This document shows, in pieces, positions 45,111-53,721 of a DNA stretch of 64,000 bases; the stretch's first letter is position 1, and each line of letters begins with the position of its first letter. The notes beneath the pieces were generated by a model. It saw only the letters and a list, made by a program, of their open reading frames with translations. It made no database searches and was not told the origin of the DNA. The translations under genes were made by a program, and so were the position numbers. Where the stretch lies: contig NZ_BJNF01000016.1 of NCBI RefSeq assembly GCF_006539545.1, forward strand, positions 1 to 64,000, read 5' to 3'. This DNA is from Nitrobacter winogradskyi. Its GTDB lineage: Bacteria; Pseudomonadota; Alphaproteobacteria; Rhizobiales; Xanthobacteraceae.

Positions 45111-46676
45111 ATGGCGAAGACCGCGACCGGGATCGGCGATACCGATCAGGGCATCTTCATCGGCAAGGGTGAGCAGCCGGTGTGGCTGACGCTGGGCCTC
45201 GCCAATCGACACGGTCTCGTCACCGGCGCCACCGGAACCGGAAAAACCGTATCGCTTCAGGTGATGGCGGAAGGATTTTCTCGCGCGGGCGTGCCGGTTT
45301 TCGTCGCCGATATCAAAGGCGATCTGTCCGGCATTTCAGAACCGGGCGAAGCCAGGGACTTCATCCTCGACCGCGCCGGGACGATGGGGCTTGAGTTCCA
45401 GCCCGATCAGTTCTCGACAATTTTCTGGGATGTTTTCGGTGAGCAGGGCCATCCGGTGCGCGCCACGGTGTCGGAAATGGGTCCGCTGCTGTTGTCCCGG
45501 ATGATGGATCTGAACGAGACCCAGGAGGGCGTGCTCAACATCGCTTTTCGGGTGGCGGACGAGCAGGGATTGATGCTGCTCGACATGAAGGATCTTCGCG
45601 CCATCCTGTCCTTTATTGCCGAACGTGCGGCGGAACTGACGACGCAATACGGCAATGTGTCCAGGCAAAGCGTGGGAGCGATCCAGCGCCGGCTTCTGGT
45701 GCTCGAACATCAAGGCGGCGACAGGTTTTTCGGTGAGCCGGCGCTGGATCTGAATGATTTCATGCGCACCGATCGCGACGGCCGCGGCATGATCAACATT
45801 CTGGCCGCCGACAAGCTGATGCAGAACCCGCGGCTTTATGCGACGTTCCTGCTGTGGATGTTGTCGGAACTGTTCGAACGCTTGCCGGAGGTCGGCGATC
45901 CGCCGAAACCGAAGCTCGTGTTCTTCTTCGACGAGGCGCACCTTCTGTTCAACGACGCGCCCAAGGCGCTGATGGACAAGATCGAGCAGGTGGTGCGGCT
46001 GATCCGCTCCAAGGGCGTCGGGGTTTATTTCGTGACCCAGAATCCGATCGACGTCCCGGACAAGGTGCTCGCTCAACTCGGCAACCGGGTTCAGCATGCA
46101 TTGCGCGCATTCACGCCCCGCGATCAGAAGGCCGTCGCCGCGGCGGCGCAAACGTTCCGGCCAAATCCGAAGCTGGACACGGCGCGGGTCATCACCGAAC
46201 TTGGCAAGGGCGAGGCTCTGGTGTCGTGCCTCGAAGGCAACGGAACGCCGGCTGTGGTCGAGCGGGTGATGGTACGGCCTCCGTCTGCCCGGATCGGCCC
46301 GATCTCTCCCGAGGAACGCAAGGCACTCATTGCCCGCAGCCCGGTGAAGGGAAAGTACGACACCGCGATCGATTCCGAATCGGCTTACGAGCTGCTTCAG
46401 AAACGGGTCGAGGACACCGCGGCGGCGGCTGATGGATCGAACGGCGGCGTTCTTGGCCAGATCGGATCGATCGTCGGCAGCATATTCGGGACCAATACGC
46501 CCCGCGGCAGATTGTCGACCGGGCAGGTGATCGCGCGCAACGTCACGCGCTCCGTCACCAACAAGGTGGTTGGAGGCATCGTCGCCGATCTCGGCAAGTC
46601 GGTCGGCGGTTCGGTCGGCGGTTCGGTCGGTCGCGCGCTGGTGCGCGGCGCGCTGGGAGGACTGCTGCGGCGGTGA
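45111..46676 (+). CDS. HerA-like/DUF853 family ATPase
   Basis: This 521-residue protein is a hexameric-type P-loop ATPase of the HerA-FtsK superfamily (DUF853). Walker A is GATGTGKT at about 39-46, Walker B is [10 protein letters not shown] at about 278-287, and an arginine-containing [15 protein letters not shown] segment follows as sensor motif. The C-terminus is Gly/Ser/Val-rich ([14 protein letters not shown]). Such proteins are presumed DNA translocases, with no defined role. No nuclease gene (NurA or Sir2) is beside it, so it is not an obvious defence module. The GT87 gene follows 130 bp later. Confidence 0.9.
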   Translation: MAKTATGIGDTDQGIFIGKGEQPVWLTLGLANRHGLVTGATGTGKTVSLQVMAEGFSRAGVPVFVADIKGDLSGISEPGEARDFILDRAGTMGLEFQPDQFSTIFWDVFGEQGHPVRATVSEMGPLLLSRMMDLNETQEGVLNIAFRVADEQGLMLLDMKDLRAILSFIAERAAELTTQYGNVSRQSVGAIQRRLLVLEHQGGDRFFGEPALDLNDFMRTDRDGRGMINILAADKLMQNPRLYATFLLWMLSELFERLPEVGDPPKPKLVFFFDEAHLLFNDAPKALMDKIEQVVRLIRSKGVGVYFVTQNPIDVPDKVLAQLGNRVQHALRAFTPRDQKAVAAAAQTFRPNPKLDTARVITELGKGEALVSCLEGNGTPAVVERVMVRPPSARIGPISPEERKALIARSPVKGKYDTAIDSESAYELLQKRVEDTAAAADGSNGGVLGQIGSIVGSIFGTNTPRGRLSTGQVIARNVTRSVTNKVVGGIVADLGKSVGGSVGGSVGRALVRGALGGLLRR

Positions 46677-46805
46677 GCGCGCGGGCGGTTACGGGCTTCC
46701 GCCGCAGGGTTGCGCCTCGGCGGAGGCAAGCGACACCGTTTGCAGCGGGGAGCGCATCTGATAACGCAGAGCGCGCGGACGATGCCGCCGCGTGACAACG
46801 GAAAA

Positions 46806-48098
46806 ATGCCCGTGCTGAGATGGCCGTCGCTCCGGCGCCCGCTGGATGTCCTGTTTCTCGTGGCCTGCATCCTGCTGACCGCCGACGTTCTTGTCCCCGA
46901 GATCTGGGGTCATGGCAAGACGAAGGATTATCCGCTGTGGTACTGGGCAGGGCAGCAGATCCTGCACGGCGGCGATCTGTATCCGCAGGGGCCGAACGAC
47001 GGCTTTGCATTCCTTTACCCGCCGCTGTCGGCCATTCTGCTCGCCCTGCCGAGCGCCTTCGGAAAGCTTCCGCTTTATCTCGGCCTGTGCCTTCTCAATG
47101 CCGTCGCATGGTGGATGACGGCGCAGTTCTCCAACGCCATGACGGGGTCGGGCAAGACCCCTGATCCATGGCTTGAGGCCTTGCCGGGAATCGTCACGCT
47201 TCCCTTCGTCTTTGACATGTTCGATCTCGGGCAGCCCAACCTCGTTCTGCTTGCGATGATGCTGTTCGGGTTCTGGTGCCTGTGGCGCGGGAGCGGGTGG
47301 CTGTCGGGAGGCATGTTCGCGCTCGCGGCGGCCATCAAGGTCTTTCCCGTCGCCGTGCTGCCGTATCTGCTTTGGCGCCGCCATTGGAAAAGCGCGATAA
47401 GCATGGTCGCGTTCCTTGGCGTTTTGCTGCTTCTGGCGCCGGCTCCGATCCGTGGTTTCGACCGCAACGTCTCGGAACTGACCACATGGTACCGTGGAAT
47501 GATCGGATCGAACTCGGAGCATGGGTTCGGGCAGCGTGACGCCCAGAACTGGTCCTGGGTCAATCAGTCCATCGTCGCGGTCACGCACCGGCTGGTGCGC
47601 CCGGTCAATTATAACCAGATCGATCCCGCCAAGCCGGCGCAATACATGAATGTCGCGGATGTCGATTACAGGACGGCGAACTGGATCGTGCTCGCCGTCT
47701 TCGCCGCGATAGGGCTGGGCTTCATCGCCATCATTCCCGCGCGGGCGAACATGACGCAGAGATCGATCGCCGAGGAGGTCGGGATTCTGTTCTGCCTGAT
47801 GACGCTCGCTTCGCCGCTGGCGCGTCAATATTACTTCGTGTGGCTGTTCTTTCCGATCACGGTTCTGTTTCATCGCGCCGCGCTCGATGGCCGGCCCAAG
47901 GCGCGGGCGATCTCGCGTCTGGCGCTTGGCGCATCATTTGCGTTGATGGCGCTGTCGCTGCCGGTATTTCCGAAGATTCTTCAGGCCGCCGGAAACAACA
48001 TCGCCGCGACTTTCGTGCTGGTGGCCGCATTGGTCTGGCATATTCTCAATCCGCCGCCGGCGCGCGATCCGCATTCGACCGCGCAACCGCGAATCTGA
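46806..48098 (+). CDS. GT87 family glycosyltransferase (DUF2029), integral membrane
   Basis: This 430-residue protein, from the ATG at 46806, has about ten hydrophobic segments and the GT87 pattern, including YPPL at FLYPPLSAILLALP and a first-loop acidic site after DVLVPEIWG. GT87 enzymes are polyprenyl-phosphate-mannose-dependent mannosyltransferases. The donor and acceptor here are unknown. A TM count and polyprenol use are inferences from the family. Spacing to the HerA-like gene is 130 bp and to the dipeptidase 34 bp. Confidence 0.85.
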   Translation: MPVLRWPSLRRPLDVLFLVACILLTADVLVPEIWGHGKTKDYPLWYWAGQQILHGGDLYPQGPNDGFAFLYPPLSAILLALPSAFGKLPLYLGLCLLNAVAWWMTAQFSNAMTGSGKTPDPWLEALPGIVTLPFVFDMFDLGQPNLVLLAMMLFGFWCLWRGSGWLSGGMFALAAAIKVFPVAVLPYLLWRRHWKSAISMVAFLGVLLLLAPAPIRGFDRNVSELTTWYRGMIGSNSEHGFGQRDAQNWSWVNQSIVAVTHRLVRPVNYNQIDPAKPAQYMNVADVDYRTANWIVLAVFAAIGLGFIAIIPARANMTQRSIAEEVGILFCLMTLASPLARQYYFVWLFFPITVLFHRAALDGRPKARAISRLALGASFALMALSLPVFPKILQAAGNNIAATFVLVAALVWHILNPPPARDPHSTAQPRI

Positions 48099-48132
48099 AA
48101 GATTGTCCGACCGCAATTCGAGGGGAAACAGA

Positions 48133-49539
48133 ATGTCCGGTACATCGCAACTGCAAAACGTCCTCGACCACATCGATGCGGATTTCGACAACAGCCTGGA
48201 GCGGCTGTTCGCGCTGCTGCGCATCAAATCGATCTCGGCCGATCCAGCGTTCGTGGGCGACTGCAAGGCGGCCGCCGATCATCTCGCGGCCGATATCGCG
48301 ACGCTGAATTTTGCTTCCGAGGTTCGCCCGACCGCGGGCCATCCCGCGATCGTGGCCAAAAGCAAAGGCAACACCGGGTCACGGCCGCATGTTCTGTTTT
48401 ATGGCCACTACGATGTTCAGCCGGTCGACCCGCTGGATCTGTGGCATCGCCCGCCGTTCGATCCGGTTGTCACCAGCCATGCGGACGGGCGCAAGATCAT
48501 CGTGGCGCGCGGCGCGGAAGACGACAAGGGCCAGCTGATGACGTTCGTCGAGGCCTGCCGCGCCTGGATGTCGGTGACCCGTTCACTCCCGCTTGACGTG
48601 ACGATCCTGATCGAGGGCGAGGAAGAGGTGGGCTCGAAAAACTTCGTGCCGTTCCTCGAACAGAACAAGAAGGATCTCGCCGCGGATTTTGCCTTGGTGT
48701 GCGACACCGGCATGTGGGATCCCGACACGCCGGCGATCACCACGTCGCTGCGCGGATTGGTCTATGAGGAAGTGATCATCAAGGCCGCGAACCGCGACCT
48801 GCATTCCGGCCTTTTCGGCGGCGGCGCTCAGAACCCGATCAGGATCCTGACGCGAATCCTCGGCGATCTCCATGATGATGACGGCCGCATCGCGATTCCC
48901 GGTTTCTATGATGACGTGAAGGATTTGCCGCCCCAAATCCGCGCTCAATGGGCTGAACTCGATCTGACGCCGGATCGATTCCTGAAGCCGATCGGGCTTT
49001 CGATCCCTGCCGGTGAAAAGGATCGCCTGCTGATCGAGCAGCTGTTGTCGCGGCCGACCTGCGACATCAACGGAATTGTCGGTGGCTATACGGGAGAAGG
49101 TTCCAAGACGGTCATTCCCGCGCAGGCGTCGGCGAAAATCTCGTTCCGCCTCGTCGAGGGTCAGGTGCCCGGCAGGATACGCGACGCCTTCCGTGCTTTC
49201 GTGAAGGAGCGGGTGCCGGCCGACTGCTCCGTCGCGTTTCTCGATCACGCCGGCGCGCCCGCGATTGCGCTGGACTGGAATATGAAGCCGCTGGCGGCGG
49301 CGAAGCAGGCCTTGACCGAGGAATGGAATAAGGAAGCGCTGTTGATCGGCTGCGGCGCGTCGATTCCGATTGTTGCCGATTTCAAGACGTCGCTGGGGCT
49401 CGACACCGTGATGGTCGGCTTCGGCCTTGAAGACGACAACATCCATTCGCCCAACGAGAAGTACGACCTGAAAAGTTTTCACAAGGGAATCCGGTCGTGG
49501 GCCCGGATTCTCGCCGCGCTGGCCGAGGCGCCGCGTTGA
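48133..49539 (+). CDS. M20/M25/M40 family metallo-dipeptidase
   Basis: This 468-residue zinc peptidase cleaves small peptides. The first metal ligand is in FYGHYDVQPVDP, the bridging Asp in EDDKGQLM, the catalytic glutamates in EGEEEVGS and the last histidine in DDNIHSPNEKYD. The middle dimerisation domain (about 190-310) has the expected NRDLHSGLFGG segment. The ATG at 48133 has a GAGGGG ribosome binding site. It resembles carnosinase-like dipeptidases. A hairpin at 49559-49580 lies just after the stop. Confidence 0.92.
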   Translation: MSGTSQLQNVLDHIDADFDNSLERLFALLRIKSISADPAFVGDCKAAADHLAADIATLNFASEVRPTAGHPAIVAKSKGNTGSRPHVLFYGHYDVQPVDPLDLWHRPPFDPVVTSHADGRKIIVARGAEDDKGQLMTFVEACRAWMSVTRSLPLDVTILIEGEEEVGSKNFVPFLEQNKKDLAADFALVCDTGMWDPDTPAITTSLRGLVYEEVIIKAANRDLHSGLFGGGAQNPIRILTRILGDLHDDDGRIAIPGFYDDVKDLPPQIRAQWAELDLTPDRFLKPIGLSIPAGEKDRLLIEQLLSRPTCDINGIVGGYTGEGSKTVIPAQASAKISFRLVEGQVPGRIRDAFRAFVKERVPADCSVAFLDHAGAPAIALDWNMKPLAAAKQALTEEWNKEALLIGCGASIPIVADFKTSLGLDTVMVGFGLEDDNIHSPNEKYDLKSFHKGIRSWARILAALAEAPR

Positions 49540-49558
49540 AGCTATCTTGCATGTGACA

Positions 49559-49580
49559 ACGCCGCCCGGAATTGGGCGGC
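49559..49580. terminator. Strong hairpin after the dipeptidase gene
   Basis: CGCCGCCC-GGAATT-GGGCGGCG forms a perfect 8-bp GC stem 20 bp after the stop. It lacks a T tract, so it could act as a transcript end or 3' protection hairpin rather than a classic terminator. Confidence 0.5.
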
Positions 49581-49851
49581 GCTGGAGTCGACGTGCAGAG
49601 GGATGATGGCCGAGCCTACATCAAATCCGCCGCCAGACAAGTTCGGATGGGCCTCGCTCGAAAACGCGTCAAAACAGAGTCTTTCAGCGTTTCCATGATG
49701 CGGTGAAAGACTTCGATGCCGCTGAATTGAACCATTTTCGCCGCCCGAAGTTAACCCCTTCGCCATCGTGTCGCCGATAATGGCGGCTGGATCGGTAGGC
49801 GGCGGGGCGGATGGCATGGCGGCCAGGCGCGCTCGTCAGGGGGAGCTTTGG

Positions 49852-50745
49852 ATGAGCGTACTTTCGATCGCCGGGTTCGGTGTGTTCGTGACCGGTCTGG
49901 TGATGGTCGCCTTCGGAATTCCCATCAAGGAGTTCAGCTTCGGCGATACCATGATCGTATCGGGCGCGGTCGTGACCTGTACCGGTCTGATAATGGTCAG
50001 CCTGTCGGTCGTTGTCCGCGAACTGCAAAAGGTCGCGGACCTACTCGGTTCCGGAGACCGGTTCGGCTCAGGAGACCGGTTCGGCTCCGGAGCGGTTACC
50101 GTCCACCACAGTAGCATGCATGCAGAAGATGTCCGCGTGCCCATTCCACCGGGCCGGCCAATCGCGGATAGTCCACCGTTGGCGGACGGCGGTCGGCTAG
50201 CGCCAGCTGCGGGAAGTGATCTGCGCGCCGCCCCCTCTGTCCTGTCGCAACGCCGGCAGGGGCAAGCGCCCGAGCGCGATCACGCGCCCGCCGACCGCGA
50301 TCGCGCGACAGTTGCTCCCGTCCCGGATGCCGAATTCCAGGCATCCTCCGACCAGCCTTCGCAGCCGAAGCCACGGCGCAATCTTCTGTTTGCATCCACG
50401 GTCAGGGAGCGCGAGCAGGGGCGCGCGGAACGGTCCGGCCTGTCCGCGCCTGCGGTCCATCCTGCCGATCATGAAATGCCCAGGCCGGCATCGAGACCGG
50501 CAACGAGAGGCGATCAACTGGCCGGCGCTGCGGATCGTAACGTTTCCCCGGCCACTGTTTCTCCGGCCACTGTTTCTCCAACCACTGTGCTGAGGTCGGG
50601 TGTTGTCAACGGAATGGCCTATTCGCTCTATTCAGATGGCGCGATCGATGCCCAACTCCCGGAAGGAGTGGTGCGATTTGCGTCGATTGATCAATTGCGC
50701 GCGCATCTCGATCAGGGTTCCGGCGGATCGTCTCCAGGAGCATGA
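49852..50745 (+). CDS. Membrane protein with repeat-rich linker, unknown function
   Basis: From the ATG at 49852 (ribosome binding site AGGGGGAG) the protein has about 297 residues. Two transmembrane helices (about 4-24 and 36-58) are followed by a long disordered linker and a small conserved-looking C-terminal domain (about 250-285, NGMAYSLYSDGAIDAQLP). The linker contains near-exact repeats: SGDRFGSGDRFGSG, from DNA repeats at 50047-50094, and VSPATVSPATVSPTTV, from a 15-bp unit three times at 50542-50586. A GTG at 49768 is an alternative start. I do not recognise the function. Confidence 0.72.
   Translation: MSVLSIAGFGVFVTGLVMVAFGIPIKEFSFGDTMIVSGAVVTCTGLIMVSLSVVVRELQKVADLLGSGDRFGSGDRFGSGAVTVHHSSMHAEDVRVPIPPGRPIADSPPLADGGRLAPAAGSDLRAAPSVLSQRRQGQAPERDHAPADRDRATVAPVPDAEFQASSDQPSQPKPRRNLLFASTVREREQGRAERSGLSAPAVHPADHEMPRPASRPATRGDQLAGAADRNVSPATVSPATVSPTTVLRSGVVNGMAYSLYSDGAIDAQLPEGVVRFASIDQLRAHLDQGSGGSSPGA
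50542..50586 (+). repeat. 15-bp tandem repeat, three units, within a gene
   Basis: The unit GTTTCTCCGGCCACT is present three times with few changes and encodes VSPAT-type pentapeptides in the repeat-rich membrane protein. Confidence 0.85.
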
Positions 50746-50837
50746 TCCGATCAGCTGAATCGGACCATACTCCAGAAGCTATTGTCTGGTCGCATTTCCT
50801 TGCGGCGAACCGGCATCCACTTCGCCGGAAAATGCTC
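50741..50837. repeat. Family C dispersed repeat, diverged
   Basis: Contains GAGCATGATCCGATCAGCTG, the GGCGAACCGGCATCCACTTCG segment and a terminal AAAATGCTC. It lies between the repeat-rich membrane protein and mucR. Confidence 0.55.
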
Positions 50838-50973
50838 AAAATAAACTCTGTGTGTGTCCGTGTCGTTCTTGTCATGCCCCCGGCAATCCGCTCATATCAT
50901 GCAGGTTGCGTAAAGGCCGATTCTGATCGCATTCGGAGTGTGCCGATGCCTTGCGATCCGGAAAATTGAAATC

Positions 50974-51387
50974 ATGAGTGATTCAGCCGGTAAAAGCTTT
51001 CTCGACCTCACGGCGGAGATCGTGTCCGCCTACCTTAGTAACAACGCCACGCCCGCCTCGGAAATTCCCGCCCTTATCAATCAGGTGCATGCGGCGCTGA
51101 CGCGCGTGTCTTCCGGCCGCGGCGAATTGCCGGTGGAACCGGCCAAGCCGGCCGTTCCGGTCAGGAAATCGATGACCGCCGACTACCTGATCTGCCTGGA
51201 GGACGGAAAGCGGTTCAAATCGCTCAAGCGCCATCTGCGCACGCAGTACAACATGAGTCCCGAGCAGTATCGGGACAAATGGAAGCTCCCTGCGGACTAT
51301 CCCATGGTGGCTCCCAACTACGCGGTCACGCGATCGCAGCTGGCCAAGAACATGGGCCTCGGTCAGCAGCGCCGACGCCGAAAATAA
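50974..51387 (+). CDS. mucR: MucR/Ros family transcriptional regulator
   Basis: This 137-residue protein matches MucR/Ros regulators, which bind AT-rich DNA and control exopolysaccharide, motility or nucleoid structure in alphaproteobacteria. The recognition part is ICLEDGKRFKSLKRHL. The classic zinc ligands C-x2-C-x9-H-x3/4-H appear as C74, D77, H87 and Q91, so two positions are not typical. The N-terminal helical oligomerisation part (about 8-45) is normal. It is monocistronic as far as can be seen. A family C repeat lies upstream. Confidence 0.92.
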   Translation: MSDSAGKSFLDLTAEIVSAYLSNNATPASEIPALINQVHAALTRVSSGRGELPVEPAKPAVPVRKSMTADYLICLEDGKRFKSLKRHLRTQYNMSPEQYRDKWKLPADYPMVAPNYAVTRSQLAKNMGLGQQRRRRK

Positions 51388-51493
51388 GGGGCCGCTGACT
51401 ACCGAACGTTAGGATTATTATCCAAAACCGTTACCCGGCGCGGCATTCGACTGTCAAATTTTGATGAAAATGCTATCCCCGGGGAGGTAATAG

Positions 51494-51522
51494 CCTCTAG
51501 GATATGACTATATTCCTAGAGG
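51494..51522 (+). promoter_or_regulatory. Inverted repeat covering the ribosome binding site of the DnaA-like gene
   Basis: CCTCTAGGA and TCCTAGAGG are perfect 9-bp arms separated by 11 bases (TATGACTATAT). The right arm runs into AGAGGGG, which is the only plausible ribosome binding site for the ATG at 51532. As RNA the hairpin would hide that site; as DNA it is a dyad operator. A second small palindrome, CCCCGGGG, lies at about 51477-51484. Confidence 0.7.
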
Positions 51523-51531
51523 GGCCGCTCC

Positions 51532-51915
51532 ATGCTTCTGATCCATCCATCCGCTTCACCGACGTCTGTTCGACGCTCGCCAACCTCGGCAACGCGAATC
51601 TGTCACACTATCGCGCGACTGGTCGCCGAGGAGTTTGAACTCGACGCTGCTGTGGTGATAGCGCCGACCCGCGGCGCGCCACGCGCCGCATATGCCCGAC
51701 AGGTCGCGATGTATCTCGCGCACGTTGGTTTCGCTTTGAGTTTCGAGGCGATCGGCCGTGTCTTCGATCGCGATCGCACCACGGTCTCTCATGCTTGCCG
51801 CGTCGTGGAAGACAGTCGCGACGATGCCGGACTTGATCGCCGGCTCGCGGCGCTCGAGGCGATGTGCGCGGTTTGTGATGAACGCTTCGAAGGAGCGTCC
51901 GATGCCGGCGTCTGA
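51532..51915 (+). CDS. Stand-alone DnaA domain IV-like DNA-binding protein
   Basis: This 127-residue protein contains essentially only the C-terminal helix-turn-helix domain of replication initiator DnaA. RQVAMYLAHVGFALSFEAIG and the signature DRDRTTVSHACRVVED match the DnaA-box reading motif. The AAA+ ATPase domain is absent. Such proteins may bind DnaA boxes or their own operator. It overlaps the DUF6456 gene, and an unusual inverted repeat precedes it. It is not DnaA itself. Confidence 0.85.
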   Translation: MLLIHPSASPTSVRRSPTSATRICHTIARLVAEEFELDAAVVIAPTRGAPRAAYARQVAMYLAHVGFALSFEAIGRVFDRDRTTVSHACRVVEDSRDDAGLDRRLAALEAMCAVCDERFEGASDAGV

Positions 51916-52525
51916 TCGCGGCAGCCGGCAATCGTCGCGCCGCTCCAAGAGCAGGCCGGCGGAAATCGTGGACCGGTTCCGCGCGCAGCATCTCGCGCTG
52001 GCCGAGCGCGAGATCATGACCGACGCGGGCGTTGCGACCGTGATGGTCGATGACAGCGAGAGCCCTCTCGCCTGGCTCGCGCGCCGCAAGGGCCGTGACG
52101 GACGCGCCATGATCAGCCGGGATCAGTTCGCGGCCGGTGAAAGACTGCGCGCGGATTTCACGCGGGGGAACCTGACGCCGCGAGTGACCTCGAACTGGTC
52201 GGCGCCGACCGGAGGACGCCCGCGCGGGTCCGGGGTTGGCCCCTGCGAGATGACCGATCTGATCGTCGCGGCGCGGCAGCGGGTGCGGCTGGCGCTGGAG
52301 GCGTGCGGACCGGAATTCTCCGGCCTGCTGATGGATGTCTGCTGCTTTCTTCGCGGACTTGAGGATGTCGAGCGTGAGCGCGGCTGGCCCTCGAGATCGG
52401 CGAAAGTGGTCCTGCAACTGGCGCTGGACAGGCTCGCCAGGCACTACGGCATTCAGGCGCGCGGGGAAACCAGTGCCCATGTACGGACCTGGCTGGCGAG
52501 CGATGCAAGGTTCACGAGTGGCTAG
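51902..52525 (+). CDS. DUF6456 domain-containing protein
   Basis: This 207-residue protein starts at the ATG at 51902, which follows a strong AAGGAG site inside the end of the DnaA-like gene, so the two overlap by 14 bp. The DUF6456-type region shows ESPLAWLARRKGRDG, ISRDQFAAGERLRADF and later LLMDVCCFLRGLEDVERERGWP with SAKVVLQLALDRLARHYG. The protein looks like a DNA-binding or replication-related helical protein, but the function is unknown. The overlap argues that it works with the DnaA-like protein. Confidence 0.82.
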   Translation: MPASDRGSRQSSRRSKSRPAEIVDRFRAQHLALAEREIMTDAGVATVMVDDSESPLAWLARRKGRDGRAMISRDQFAAGERLRADFTRGNLTPRVTSNWSAPTGGRPRGSGVGPCEMTDLIVAARQRVRLALEACGPEFSGLLMDVCCFLRGLEDVERERGWPSRSAKVVLQLALDRLARHYGIQARGETSAHVRTWLASDARFTSG

Positions 52526-52798
52526 AGCGGCTTGCATTTTGACGGAAACACTCTGCTCCGTCATGGCCGGGCATGTCCCGGCCATCCACGTCTTTACTTC
52601 TTTCTTCGCTGAAATTCCAAGACGTGGATGCCCGGCACAGGGCCGGGTATGACGGGCTGTTGAGTTCATCCAAAAGAAACATGCTTTAGAGGCGGTTCGA
52701 ACAGGCGGGACTGCTTGTCGCGCGTGCGCCTCGCATTCCCTCTCGCTTCCGCTTGTGCATGATTGCGGAAGCGAAACGGAAATCGGTTCTGATCGGTT
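52526..52798. other. Gap between DUF6456 and sufE, filled by repeats
   Basis: The 273 bases are mostly the family B repeat (52559-52656) and a hairpin at about 52746-52776. No gene is seen. Confidence 0.6.
52559..52656. repeat. Family B dispersed repeat
   Basis: CGTCATGGCCGGGCATG and GGCCGGGTATGACGG flank inner arms GGCCATCCACGTCTT and AAGACGTGGATGCCC. It fills most of the gap between DUF6456 and sufE. Another small hairpin (GCTTCCGC ... GCGGAAGC) lies at about 52746-52776. Confidence 0.8.
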
Positions 52799-53230
52799 TC
52801 AGGCGGCCGCGGCCAGCGCTTCGCGCGCGTCCCTGCGAATGCGCTCGACCATGGCGCGCAGGCCGTTGGAACGTTGCGGCGTGAGATGTTCGCGGAAGCC
52901 GAGTTCGTCGAAGACGGCGATGGCGTCGGTGTCCAGAATGTCCTGCGGCTTCCTGCCCGAATAAAGCGTCAGCAGGATCGCGATCAGCCCTCGCACGATA
53001 TGCGCGTCGCTGTCGCCGACATAGGTCAGCACCGGGGCGCTGTCAGGGTCGCGGCTGGTCTTGAGCGACAGCCAGACCTGACTGGCGCAGCCCTGCACCT
53101 TGTTGGCCGCGGAGTGCTCGGCCTCGCTCATGGGCTCAAGGGTACGCCCGAGCTCGATGACGTACCGGTAGCGGTCGTCCCACTCTTCCAGGAGTTCAAA
53201 GTTGTCCCTGATCTCGTCGATCGTCATCAC
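52799..53230 (-). CDS. sufE: SufE family sulfur acceptor protein
   Basis: SufE takes persulfide sulfur from the cysteine desulfurase SufS for iron-sulfur cluster assembly. The 143-residue protein has the catalytic C48 in VQGCASQVWL and the expected YSGRKPQDIL stretch. No suf genes are beside it. The DUF5330 gene lies upstream on the same strand, 74 bp away. Confidence 0.94.
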   Translation of the reverse strand: MMTIDEIRDNFELLEEWDDRYRYVIELGRTLEPMSEAEHSAANKVQGCASQVWLSLKTSRDPDSAPVLTYVGDSDAHIVRGLIAILLTLYSGRKPQDILDTDAIAVFDELGFREHLTPQRSNGLRAMVERIRRDAREALAAAA

Positions 53231-53304
53231 GGCTCGTGTGTAGCGTGTCCCGGCCCCCTAATATAGGGCCAAGGACGCATTAAATCGATGTGGTCCCGGG
53301 CGAT

Positions 53305-53721
53305 CTACGGGAATTGTTCCCTCGGAACGGCGTTGGGAGTGGTGAGACGCCATTCCGCCTGCAGGTCCTCCGGCGTCAGGGTGTCGTGCTGCGTGTCGCC
53401 GGAAGCCGCCGTTTCGACCGCCGGGACGGTGTCGATCGACCCCGTATGGTCGGGAGGGCGCTTGTCGGTGATGATCCGGTAGAGCTTTTTGGCACCGTCT
53501 TGCGCGCGCTGGCCGATGACGGCGGCCGCCTGGCCACCGACTTCGCAGGCGGCAGGCTGCCGCGTGCAGAATTGAGTCATGTCCGATACGGCGGCCGTGG
53601 CGGCCGATACAGCCTCGGAAGCTCCGATCCGGGGAGCCTTGTTGGCCTCGGGCGCCTCATCCCTCGGCAGCAGCACGAGCACGAGCCCGAGCCAGAATGC
53701 CATGCGAAGCAGGAAAAACAT
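53305..53721 (-). CDS. DUF5330 domain protein, membrane-anchored
   Basis: This 138-residue protein starts at the ATG at 53721 and begins with a hydrophobic segment (MFFLLRMAFWLGLVLVLLP). A region with two cysteines follows (FCTRQPAACEVGG, at about 52-64). This matches the small rhizobial DUF5330 family. The middle and C-terminal parts are polar and Thr/Pro-rich. Its longer upstream frame overlaps the histidine kinase on the other strand and is not coding. The function is unknown. Confidence 0.75.
   Translation of the reverse strand: MFFLLRMAFWLGLVLVLLPRDEAPEANKAPRIGASEAVSAATAAVSDMTQFCTRQPAACEVGGQAAAVIGQRAQDGAKKLYRIITDKRPPDHTGSIDTVPAVETAASGDTQHDTLTPEDLQAEWRLTTPNAVPREQFP

Noticed and set aside
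45111-46676. HerA-like ATPase considered as part of a defence system
   Set aside because: No nuclease, Sir2, NurA or other defence partner is adjacent; the neighbours are metabolic or membrane genes.
50047-50094. Short direct repeats considered as a CRISPR-like array
   Set aside because: The units are adjacent without unique spacers and lie in frame within a coding region.
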